Shown here: piece after piece, positions 19,049 through 28,945 of the stretch | Position numbering within the stretch: position 1 is the first letter of the stretch | Layout of the letters: the number at the start of each line of letters is the position of its first letter | Assembly: GCA_004431415.1 (NCBI GenBank) | Contig: QPMI01000520.1 | Span: 492,025 to 556,024 of the forward strand | Length of the DNA: 64,000 nucleotides | Source: Cyanophora paradoxa | Lineage: Eukaryota; Glaucocystophyceae; Cyanophorales; Cyanophoraceae | Direction: 5' to 3' | Notes under the pieces: generated by a model | Database searches by the model: none | Told to the model about the DNA's origin: nothing | What the model saw: the letters and a program-made list of their open reading frames with translations, nothing else | Program-made: the position numbers and the translations under genes

Positions 19049-19085
19049 TATTCTCACGTAATAATAATAATATTCTCACGTAATA
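19046..19085 (+). promoter_or_regulatory. Two tandem ATATTCTCACGTAATAATAA boxes upstream of fibre gene 3
   Basis: The box occurs twice with a 22-bp period and ends 19 bp before the ATG at 19,104. It matches the motif upstream of minus-strand genes (TTTCTC) and of the gene at 20,108. Confidence 0.55.
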
Positions 19086-19103
19086 ATAAAGAACAATCAA
19101 AAG

Positions 19104-20078
19104 ATGTCGACTGTGTTCACGCCTGTGTTTTCCTTATCAGCCAGTGCTGTCCATAACGTGCAACACACTGTATATGATCTAAACGAGTCATTTCCTTCGA
19201 CTGAGACAGCGAAAACCGATTCTTTCAATGAGACCTCCATACTCAGAGTCAAAGAACTCAGAGCCGACAAGGCTGGTGGAATCGTTAAAGCTACTCAAAT
19301 GATCGTATCGAATCGACCCGCAATATCTTCGGGGCTGGTCACCAAAGATAATCTATATGAAGGTCAAGCGGATTATAAAACAGCTTTTAATCCGGCTGAT
19401 AGGAAATCAGCGGCTTTTCAAGTAGTTAGTGGCGGGGCATGGATCGGGACTGGACTGAGTGTGAATGGAGCAATTACAGCAACAAGTGCAACAATTGGAT
19501 CCCTTACAGCTGGATCATTTGGGACTGTTAATACGACGACTATTGATTCGGGGGCGAACTCAGACTTACTCATTAAAAGGAATGGAACCACAATTGCTAC
19601 AATTGCTTCGAATGGTGTTTCACTACCTGCAAACATGTATTTGATCTCGCCAACAAATTGCAGATTCAGTGCATATGGCAATGGAAGCAATAAACACTTG
19701 CGAACACAACTTGGACATTTATTGACATATTCGGTGCTACATATGAGAATTATGAAACAATTTTAATACTACTACAAAAGCTTTGTTGCTCCTGTCACAG
19801 GAGTGTATATTTCAATATGACTTTTTGAAAGCATCAGGAAGCGCTGGATATATTACGGCGCACTATCAAAGAGCACGACAAACGCAACCATCCTTTATGA
19901 ATCATCGCGGTCTGGATATGATGGAAATAGTCTTGCTCTAAACAGCACGGTTTATGTAAAGGTCGATGCAAACACGACTGTCGCACCAGTGCTCTTTGTG
20001 AACTCTTCAAGTAGTTATACACTGAAAGGAACCGATTTTTATACAATATTCCAAGGAGCTTTACTTTATGCTGTATAG
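19104..20078 (+). pseudogene. Frameshifted fibre-like gene 3
   Basis: The frame starts MSTVFTPVFSLSASAV and is open to 19,766. Residues about 105-190 show fibre-type repeats (AITATSATIGSLTAGSFGTV) followed by DSGANSDLLIKRNGTTIATI, a pattern common in phage and virus fibres. After about 19,690 the frame is lost. Coding-like sequence resumes and ends with KGTDFYTIFQGALLYAV and TAG at 20,076-20,078. The restored length would be about 320 residues. Two tandem promoter-like boxes precede it. It is probably a third, shorter surface fibre or spike; no receptor-binding domain is recognised. Confidence 0.55.
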
Positions 20079-20090
20079 ACTACAAAAAAT

Positions 20091-20107
20091 ATCTCACATA
20101 TAATTAA
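20091..20107 (+). promoter_or_regulatory. ATCTCACATATAATTAA motif upstream of the 86-aa gene
   Basis: The motif ends immediately before the ATG at 20,108 and matches the TCTCAC form seen at 19,046-19,085. Confidence 0.45.
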
Positions 20108-20368
20108 ATGGCGACTATAACTATTTCATTAACTTCAACAGAATTCAATGCTATGGAATATGCTGCTGTTTCGGCTCAGGAATGGACAGAAATTGCACTC
20201 AAAAACAAGGCGAGAATTGCGATTGATGAGATTGTGGACAAAGAAGTTAAATCGTGTATTGCCGCTGGAATTCCGCTTCCACTCACAAAGGAAGCGATTG
20301 TAGAGCAAGCGTTTGCAAGGGGGACTGTTCGAAAGGCAAGCGAAATTACTGTGAGTGCTCCTATGTAA
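20108..20368 (+). CDS. Small phage-like helical protein, 86 aa
   Basis: It starts MATITISLTSTEFNAMEYAA and continues with an EWTEIALKNKARIAIDEIV helix and KEAIVEQAF. From memory, proteins of this kind (short beta start, then NKARIAIDEIV-like helix) are encoded beside tail-fibre genes in tailed phages; their function is not established. The frame is intact, unlike the fibre genes before it. It is the last recognisable gene of the element, followed by two repeat arrays. Together with the HxH fibre it suggests that a phage-derived cassette was captured. The phage relationship is a recollection of pattern, not a search result. Confidence 0.65.
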   Translation: MATITISLTSTEFNAMEYAAVSAQEWTEIALKNKARIAIDEIVDKEVKSCIAAGIPLPLTKEAIVEQAFARGTVRKASEITVSAPM

Positions 20369-20479
20369 AGAGAGAATGAGAGATGGGTTTATTGTAATTT
20401 TTCATAGATCATGCATAAGAAAGGCATGTATCTTGCATAGTGGGCGGGGCGCACTGTTTCACACTAAGGTCAATCGATT

Positions 20480-20790
20480 TTCATAGAGTCTCAGACTGAT
20501 AACAATAAGATAAATAATAAACTACTTTATAATTAATAAAAACTACTTTAAACTACTCAACTACCTATGTTAAACTACGCAACTTAATACCGCAAACTAC
20601 GCATTTAATACCAAAACTACGCAACTACGCAAGTTTTTCACTTTTCTAATTTTTTTCCCCCCCTACTCTCAAATTTTTTCAGAAAGTTGCGTAGTTGCGT
20701 AGTTTTGGTATTAAATGTGTAGTTTTCGGTATTAAAAGCGATCAGATTGCGTAGTTTTCATGCGTAGTTACGTTAAATTGCGTAGTCTCC
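20480..20790. repeat. Palindromic GCGTAGTT array, copy 2 of 3
   Basis: It has the same layout as copy 1: AAACTACTTTA words, then ACTACGCAA words, then their inversion. Core arms are about 20,594-20,632 and 20,687-20,725 with two mismatches seen. The spacer is pyrimidine-rich (TTTTTTTCCCCCCC). Confidence 0.85.
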
Positions 20791-20909
20791 GATTGCCCGC
20801 ATGCATTTAGGTGCGAGACTATTGTGTAGCCTATAAAACGGTCGTGTTTCAGTGCGAAACTATCGCGTAGCTTCCCTTTATAGCATGCCGGCGCTCTTTA
20901 AGTAGAGAA

Positions 20910-21215
20910 AGCATGGTATATATCATAGAATCATATTGATATTAATAAGAAACTACTTTATAATATATAAACTACTTGAAACTACTCAACTTACCATGAA
21001 AAACTACGCAATTCGAAACCAAAACTACGCAAACGAAACCAAAACTACGCAACTACGCAAGTTTTACACTTTTCTAAATTTTCCAGCCCCGAATTTCAAA
21101 CTTTTTCTGAAAGTTGCGTAGTTGCGTAGTTTTGGTATCTTTTCAGTAGTTCCCGGTATTAAATTGCGTAGTTTCTTTGAGTAGTTGCGATAAATTGCGT
21201 AGTTTCTGTGCGTAG
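20910..21215. repeat. Palindromic GCGTAGTT array, copy 3 of 3
   Basis: It begins about 430 bp after copy 2 in the same orientation. Core arms are about 21,039-21,061 and 21,113-21,136, shorter than in the other copies because the right flank has diverged. Between copies 2 and 3 only scattered CGTAG words are seen. Confidence 0.8.
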
Positions 21216-21357
21216 CCGCTCGATCTCGATGCGAAACTCATACATTTACATGCGAAACTGATGCTCTCGATGCGCGCGAACGTTCCATGCAGCACATGGT
21301 AGTTGTTTTTGATGAAACGGCGCGTGATCGTCGCTTTTGCATTAAAAATTCAGAACA

Positions 21358-21740
21358 ACACACATATACAACGCCCGGCTTTTAGACTGAGGCAAGTTAT
21401 AATTAAACTAAGTTGAGTCACACCTAAACTATAATGAATCTCACGAGATATATAAGTCTACTCATCGAGAATATAGCTAAACTTCACATAAACTATACAT
21501 ATTTCACATATTTTATTAAAAAGAAGCTATAACCCACGATAATGCGTAATATCACACATAGAGAAAGCCCGCGTTTTATCATGAGGCGTGATATATTTTA
21601 ACTAAGTTTAAAATCCACCTCAAATACAAATGATTACGAGAGATAGAGGTAAAATACATCGGAGATACGAATAAATTAAATAACAGTAAGGGTTTGGATA
21701 GTAATTTATAGGAAATACGCACATAAAAGAAAAGAATAAA
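21358..21740. repeat. Two diverged tandem repeats of about 196 bp at the right margin of the virus block
   Basis: Unit A starts at 21,358 (CACATATACAACGCCCGGC) and unit B at 21,554 (ACACATAGAGAAAGCCCGC). Both continue with TGAGGC, AACTAAGTT and CACCT at matching spacing. By eye the heads are about 75 percent alike and similarity fades toward the unit ends. No gene is seen here. Confidence 0.6.
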
Positions 21741-21850
21741 GGATAAAATACACATAAATATACGTAAAATATGCAATAAATATAGGTAAAATATAAACAA
21801 AATATAATTAAACTTAGCCGAGGGATAAAACGCGGGCTTTCTCTATGTGT
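21554..21850. repeat. Perfect 27-bp inverted repeat bounding 297 bp; candidate element terminus or MITE
   Basis: Bases 21,554-21,580 and 21,824-21,850 are exact reverse complements. Inside each, a CTAAGTTTAA word recurs at similar distance, so the inverted similarity extends to about 55 bp. Base composition changes to host-like immediately after 21,850. No target-site duplication is evident. It may be the terminal repeat of the virus, with unit A a nested older end, or a separate small transposon. Confidence 0.65.
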
Positions 21851-22945
21851 CCCGGAGCACTGCGCGCGGTAGTTTTTGAATTCCTCATCGGCTTCCCCAT
21901 CCTCCCCATCCTCCTCCCCCCCCTGCCCGCCTAAAGGCCTAGGCCTTACAATTCCTTCCCCCAATCTGAAGGCCGATCTCCGAGGCTCAGCCGCGTGGCA
22001 GATACATGTACAGCCCCTGGCAGTTGCAAATTGTGTGTCCACCATAGCTATCATAGTATATATATAGCTAGCCTAGTAGCCTATCTACCCTAGCCTGTCT
22101 GGCAAATCAAATTTAAAGGGCCTCCGCCGATCCTAGGCCTTCAGCCCCGGCCCCAGCGCCTGCAGCTCCGCCTGCAGCATTGATGCCCCGCCCTCGAGCT
22201 CGCCTTCGTGTGTTTCCCTAGCTAAAACAATTCAGGTCGCAAACAATTGTACATGTGTGTCTCCCGAGCTAAATAGCCTATTAGCTATATATATATATAT
22301 ATATTGCCTCCCCCGGGCTTCTCTGGCAAATCAAAGAGCCTCCGCCGATCCTTCAGCCCCCATTTCGGCCTGCAGCATCGACGCCCCGCCCTCGCTTTCG
22401 AATTCGCCGTCCTCGGCCGCCCAGTCCTGCCGAACATGTAAGGTGGAGGCGCAGGCGCGCGCACGGCTATCATAGTATGGCAACATGCATGGACCCGGCC
22501 GTCCGACGTAAATTAAATATATATAGCGCTAGCTCATGATCATGATCAGCGGCTCGAGCTTGCACGTGATTACGCACATGTACAATATCCTCCATATCAT
22601 GATCATCACGATCATATGCATGATCAACTGCTTGCGTCTCTTCGTCCAGGGACCGGGATACTGCGCAGTTTATTCAGCAAATTAAAAGGTGCGAGCGATA
22701 AATATCATTTGGGCCGCGATAAATATCATTTGGGCCGCTCACTGTAAACGAGGTCGTTGACGTCGTTCTTGCTGCCGGTGCCCTTCACGAGACAGTAGGA
22801 CCCGCTGTCCTTGGCGAATCTGGCCGCGGAATCATGGCGTCACGATCAGCCCGGCAGGCGTCATGATCAGCGGAACTGCGCATGCATGCGCAGAAGCCGA
22901 TCGCGATCGCGAGTTTGAGGTCGCCGCGCGCCGCGCCGCGTCTGC
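21851..22945. other. Gene-free host flank with short palindromic words
   Basis: No gene is supported up to 22,945. Runs of CTAG, GATC and TATATA words are visible. A direct repeat of 21 bases (GCGATAAATATCATTTGGGCC) occurs twice in tandem near 22,697-22,737. A coding-like piece on the minus strand near 22,740-22,830 (SGSYCLVKGTGSKNDVNDL) could be an untranslated relic or an exon of another transcript. Confidence 0.5.
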
Positions 22946-25801
22946 TCACTCGACTTTCTCGTCGTAGGAGCGCCAGTCGTGGTCGAGGCGCGTGCTGAAA
23001 ACTTCGTCCTTCTCGATGTATGCGAGACCGTATGCTACGCACGCCATATATATATAAACCGAATGCGGGGTAAATTAAAAGAATCGGATATCAGTGGATA
23101 GGAAACGCACAGCAGAGTTCGCTCTCATCTGCCGAATCAGTGCAGTCCTTGATCTTGAATTCGGCATCCGACCACCGGACCCACATCTTGGATACGTCGT
23201 AGGTGTTCAGCTTCGCGAAAATCTCGCAATGAGGCTTCAGAATAGTGCGGGTGTTCTGGTCCATGGTCGCCTCGTCCATCGCCAGGACGTCCTTGCACAA
23301 CTGGCACTTGCAGGGCTCGTACACGGGAGTCCCTGAGCTCCGAGGAGGACCTTGTCAGCCTCTTGGATATATATTTTTATATAGCTACGGTTGCCGCAGT
23401 GCGTTGCGTACCTTGGTCATTCAAAAGGTCCTCGCAAGATGCTATCCAGCCTGCGCGTGCGGTTTCGGATATCAGCCCAGCCGGCCATGCGCATGCATAA
23501 ATTATTAAATATGGTTAGAGCCCGAGCCGTCGAGGACCGGACTGATTGGTATTACAGTACGTTATTGTAGACTCTGAGATCTAGATCTAATTAAAGCCAT
23601 CGTCCGCACCGTCGAAGTCATCGGATGAATTCACTCTTTCGCTTGCACTCGTATATTTGAACGACCGAAAACCTGGTTGTTGTTGTCAATTGCCGGCCAC
23701 AAGGGCGCACAAATTACTCTTGAACTTAAGCTTGGAACGGGCTTAATTGCAAATACGGCGTGCAAAACAAGATGCATGCCATGATGGTCATGGAGGGAGA
23801 AGCACGAGATTGAAAACCTTTCATATTTGCTATGTCCGTGAACACAGCAGTGCCCGTTGCTCCATCATGGCTGCCACCAGTGCACTGCACGCGCAAATGC
23901 ATTGAGTTGAACATCAAATAAGAATCAACGACGCATGCGCGTGCAATATTAATCATCAAAACGCGAACCAGCTCCATGCGACCAGCCGAGCCGTCGGCAT
24001 CGGCCGCCAGCAGGTTGAAAAAGGCCCTTCCCCAGCCCGCCTCGTTAACGCTGTCGCTCTAGAGAAGGGAATCGCGAATCAGCAAGGGAATCGATACCGA
24101 TATCGGCAAGAGTCCGTTTGCGTTTGGCTCCGGGGCTCACAAGGTCGCTGCAATCGTCGCACTGCGCGCGCCGTCGTCGACACGCGAGTAAATTAAATTT
24201 ATCAAAGGGGCGCAATTGTAATTAAACGGGACGTATGCACATTGGAGTTCGCGAGGCCGTAGCATTTGTTGAGGCCGGTAGAGAGGCACTTGCCGCCGAA
24301 AGAGGCGAAGGGGTAGCCGGCGGCCTTGCAGTCGTCGAGCTTGGCTGTGAGCGACTTGGCGTCCGACTTCCCGGTACCCGCCGTGAAGCCGGTCCCAGAG
24401 CACTTTGTCGTCGCGCCATCACCCGTGAAGGCGGGGTAGCATACGACATCTGCGCAATTCAAACGACAAGTCTTAGCTATAGAGAAGATCAAAATCAAGA
24501 TCCAAAATTTCAATAACGCCTTCTGAGAAGATTAAAAACAAAATCTAGAATCGGATCTACATGAATCCTTCTCGTCTCTAGATCTGGCAACGCTCAATAA
24601 ATTCAAATCTCAAAGCCTGTGCACCGTCACCAGTGTAGTTGTTTGTGTACGCACTCCCAGAACACTGCAAGCGTGAACGATGAGCGCTAGCGCGGCCTCG
24701 GTGTACCAATATTTATTCAGCCTGGAGTCAGTGCAATAAGTATTCGCCCCAACCTGATTGATGGGACCATGCCAGACCGAACCGAGGAGCTTGAACTCGT
24801 TGTACCCAACTGAATACCTCTCGAATGACATGGTTGATTTCTCGCGGGAGTCCGCGGTACCGGCCGCCACGGCTCTGTAGCCGCCCTTCGTGAGGAAGTC
24901 GTGCTCGGCCTCGGCGCACGTCTTCACGAGACCTGCGGTGAAACGACCGCCGCGCCCGGCCGCCGGCGATCACTATATGTTCGATTTGGAGTACTTAATT
25001 ATAATAAGGGAGCATGCGCACCGGTACTGTAGATCTGTGTCGCGAATTCGAAATCCGCCGAGATTCAATGATCATGATTAGCGCGGTGATGCCAAATTAA
25101 AGTTCTAATACGTATACTATGATAATTTACGTTTACGAGTGCACGTTTGTACACCGTACGTTTGCTGGGCGCGGCGCTCTACTATGACTTAGTTAGTGGG
25201 GTCTAATACCCGGCTTATACGTTTACGCCCCGGGCCCCGGGCCCCACGAAGTAATCAGTGTACGTGTACGTGTCGCGTATAACGCACCATATCCATCTCG
25301 TTGGACCACGCGTACGGATAACCGGCCGCCTTGCAGTCCGCGATCTGGTCGGCCAGGACCGAGTCGCTGTAGCCTTGGATGGTCTTCCCGCGGCCGCCCG
25401 TGCTGGCGTCCTCTTCCGGGACGTCCTTACAGTATACCTGCGCGGACGCTGGTCAAGAAGATGCTATGATATCGCAGCAATCGTCATAGTATACATATGC
25501 ATTCGCAATTGTACATGTACATGTACAACCGCTGAGCTGTACAGGTGCACGTGCGCACAAGCGGCCGCGGCCCGTACGCGTGCTGGCGGCTTCGATTTCG
25601 CCCCGGCCCGGCGGTGGCGGCAGATCTATAGCTAGCTAGATCTAGAATTCGATGTCGCGCGAGCCGCCGCGGCGCGGCGCGCTGGCCATATATATATGCA
25701 CGGGCATCATGATCATATATATATATACGCACATCGTATTTCGGGTTGAGCGTCCGCACCGCGTTGACCACGGCGTCGACCACGTTCTTAAGGAGGCCCA
25801 T
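22946..25801 (-). CDS. Multi-exon Cys-rich repeat protein, host gene
   Basis: Exon 1 (25,733-25,801) starts MGLLKNVVDAVVNAV. Exon 2 (25,288-25,437) contains DCKAAGYPYAW. A 13-base micro-exon (25,022-25,034) restores phase to exon 4 (24,655-24,932), which contains CAEAEHDFLTKGGYR. Exon 5 (about 24,206-24,449) holds DCKAAGYPFASFGGKC, a second copy of the exon 2 motif. Possible small exons lie near 23,880 and 24,000. The last exons are 23,111-23,332 (CKCQLCKDVLAMDE) and 22,946-23,034, ending DWRSYDEKVE and TGA. Most donors read GTGCGT or GTGCAT. The junctions around exon 5 are not phase-perfect and remain unsolved. No signal peptide is seen in exon 1. The function is unknown; the repeated Cys module resembles extracellular binding modules only loosely. 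Confidence 0.55.
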
Positions 25802-26242
25802 CGCGCGCCCTTGCTCTTGGTTAGCTTGCCCTCGACTCTGGAGTTGAAGCCTCGTCCGACGGTCGCTCTTGAAGCTTGCGACGTCGAGCCTCGTAACAGA
25901 AACGCGCTATATTGCTACCGTATACGTATACGTGTTACGTGCTACCGTAGTCCGTATACGTAAGGGCCGTAAGCTGGCCCTTCACGTGCACTGTTCACGC
26001 ACGTACACTACAGCCTATATAGCTAGTAGCTGGTACGACGCCGCGGTCCACCGTGGCACCGTCCACGCGTACGGTACGCGTATGCCGCGGACCGCGGTAT
26101 ATATGCGTACGTATACGCGTACTACCGCGTACTCGGCGCGTATACGTATTACGTACCAGGGTAGTACGGACTCTACTACGGAGCCGGACTCGGGAGTCAG
26201 CGCGAACCTTGCGGCAGGCTAGCTACTAATAGGCTAGAAGCA

Positions 26243-26515
26243 GGTACCGTGTAACAGAATATTAGTTCGCGCATAATATTAGTTCGGCACCAAATTAGTG
26301 CTTTTTTGCCGTGAAAACGCACTAATTTGAGACCGCACTAATAAAAGGACGCTAATTATAACTTTAGTAAGAAAATGCCGTAGGGGTACGGTTTGTACCT
26401 CTCGCCCCATACCGCACTAATTTGAGACCGAACTAATTACTATGGTCGGGGTCTGCATGGGTCTAAAAACGAGCTAATATCGTGCGAATTAATATTGCAA
26501 TTGTGTTACACGGTA
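26243..26515. mobile_element. MITE-like element with GGTACCGTGTAAC terminal inverted repeats
   Basis: The ends are GGTACCGTGTAAC (26,243) and its near inversion GTTACACGGTA(GTACC) (26,504-26,515). It is about 273 bp long and more AT-rich than its surroundings. Inside, a GCACTAATTTGAGACCG word occurs twice as a direct repeat (about 26,318 and 26,414) and AATTAGTGC once inverted. No coding capacity. Apart from this element, 25,802-28,945 holds no gene that I can support. Confidence 0.55.
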
Positions 26516-28945
26516 GTACCACGATAGTACCACCGGGAGTACGGAGTCCGATCGCGCCGCGATTCGCGCGACCGTCGGACTCCGGGAAGTTCCAAAGAAA
26601 AACAACACGCGAGCCACAAAAACAAATGCCAGGTACTACACGTGCACCTTGCGAGCCTCCTACCTTCGCTCGAAAAAAATTGAGTCCTCAGAGTCTCGCA
26701 CTCGTAAGTCCTCCTTGCTTCGAAATTTCCAATTTCGATTCCGATTTCCACACACACCAGCACTGCGGGCCCAGTGCGGGGCCGGCGCCGGGGCTGCCCA
26801 GGCCTAGGGGGTGACCCGGGCACGGTACACCGTACATGTAGAACAAAGAGACGAATTTGAAGAGCCAAAGCCTAAGCCAGGAAACTTGAAACGGCGGTGG
26901 CGGCCGCGCCGGCCCGGCGGGGTCCCCGGGCGCCGGCGCGGGACTAGTGAATCCTGATGGGCCCCGGCCCGCCTCCTGCGCGGCAATCCCTGCTGCTGGC
27001 CCTGCAGCTGGAGCTCGAGCTTAAGCTTGCGATTGGTTACCGGTCTCATCGCGACCCCTCGAGCTCGTCCCCGCCGCTTCTCGGTCTTCTGAGCTTGATC
27101 ATTCGCCCTATTCTTAGAACTTCCTTGATCGTCTTGAGCTTCGCGATCGAGTTTCCAGAGAAAGCCGCTATGACCCGCTAGCTTAGCTAATCGACTAGCA
27201 GGCGCTTGCAAAATTGACCCCTGATTGATTGCCGAAATTAAATCTATTCCCGGACCCAAATCCCGAATTCGAACTCAACGTATACGTACTGCAACGTGAG
27301 CGTCATATGCACGATCACCAGTCTGGTGGGCCCGTAAAGGCTCGCACGGCCGCGGTGCAGACCTAGACGTCGACCACCCTGAGTCGTGGTGCGAATCATA
27401 ACCGAAGGGGCGCCTGGGGCAGCCGCCGGCACGGGCAGCACCGTACCGTGCCAGCGCGTAAGACGGAAGCTGGTCGATAAGATGGCCATGGTCCCAATTT
27501 GTCCGACACCTGTGCACAAAACGCGCAATTTATTGATCAGACTGCATTTTCGAGTATTTTCGTGAGTTCGCCACCAGAATATTCAATGAGTCAGACGTCT
27601 ATAGCTACAACGTTCGAGACGAATCGAAGCTAGACCTTTCTTGATTCATCGAGGCGCCCTGCGCCGCCGACGCACCGTGAACTTGAGCCGCGTCGTGCAC
27701 GTGAACTTGAGCCGCATCGTGCGGAATGAGCCTCGGAGCCTCGGAGTCTTGGGACCCCAACTTGGGGAGCTCCGTTAACGTTGGTGCCAATCGCGAGGCT
27801 GGCCATGCCATATGCATGATGGTGCCTCCTGCCGGACTCCTAGGCGCCCGGGCCTGCTAGGCTGGTAACTACGTATACCTTACCAAGTACAATTGCAACT
27901 GTATATATACACCGCCTGTAGTACCCTCGAGCTCGTATTTACAGGTCGCATATGTAGTACCTATGACGTACGGCGACGAATAACTGAGAATGAAGCGGAA
28001 GCTGAAGACGCACATGCTTATTCGACGATCGCGATCGCAAAGCAGGCTCACGCATATGACATGAGTCACCTCCCTAAATTAAACGAGCTCGATCACGATC
28101 TCTATAGCTAGCTATAGCTCGAGCTCTGTTCAAAATTCGAGCTCGTTTAGGGGTGTCTCCCGGCCCGTTTAGGGGGGTCTCCCAACAAGGCCCGGCCCGG
28201 CGGGGCGTGCCGTTTCCTAACGGGGCCCGCGGCCGGGGCGTGCCGTCTGGCCGGCGCCGGCCGCGCCCTTTGATGCGTGCTTGCGATCGGTACCCAATCA
28301 CGAGCTCGATCACGATCAGAGCTGTGTTCAAATTAATTCGACTCCTCACACGCCTCTAGCTATATAGGCTTGTTTCAAACTTTATGATCATGATCATGAT
28401 CACGCCGTCCCGCGTCCCGGAGTCCCGCCGCGCCCGAGTCCAGACTGATGTCATGTGCGCATGCGGCACTGAATTAGATCTAGACTGTGTTCGAATTCGG
28501 CAAGAAATCAAAGATATTCAATTCGTGTCAATTCAGACCACATTGACACCCTTACGTTTACGTATACCTATGATAAATTTACGAAATCGACGATGATCGC
28601 CGAAAGGCTTTATTCAATAGCTACTTAAGCTTGCCGTGGTGACCTAACAATCGATATCGCGAATGGGAAACTTCGAAAAGTTATCATATACATATATAAG
28701 CGCGAAATGATTCCAAACACGTGCACCCGCCGGGCCGCATCTCATGATCAGCAACGGGGTATTACTGCAATTCTACTGCTACTTCTACTACTACTAGTAC
28801 TACTACCACAGCAGATTTAGTCGAGTCGGAGCAGATCTAGATCCACGTGACTCGAAACCGAAACTCGAAACTCTACCACTACTGCTACTACAGATTTAGT
28901 GAGTTGGAACTGGCCATGGGTTCGAGCTCCGAGGCTGGTTTCCGA

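Noticed and set aside
9969-20078. Introns as the cause of the broken frames
   Set aside because: Frame changes occur without GT-AG gaps, often by single bases, and other element genes have no introns.
12253-20368. Bacterial prophage or phage contamination
   Set aside because: Fibre and 86-aa genes are phage-like, but the same element carries pPolB, D5-like helicase and A32-like ATPase of eukaryotic-virus type; no terminase, portal or tail-sheath gene is present.
24450-24513. Apparent signal peptide MKFWILILIFSIAKTC before the Cys-rich exon
   Set aside because: This stretch ends in a GCAG splice acceptor and is most likely intron read as protein.
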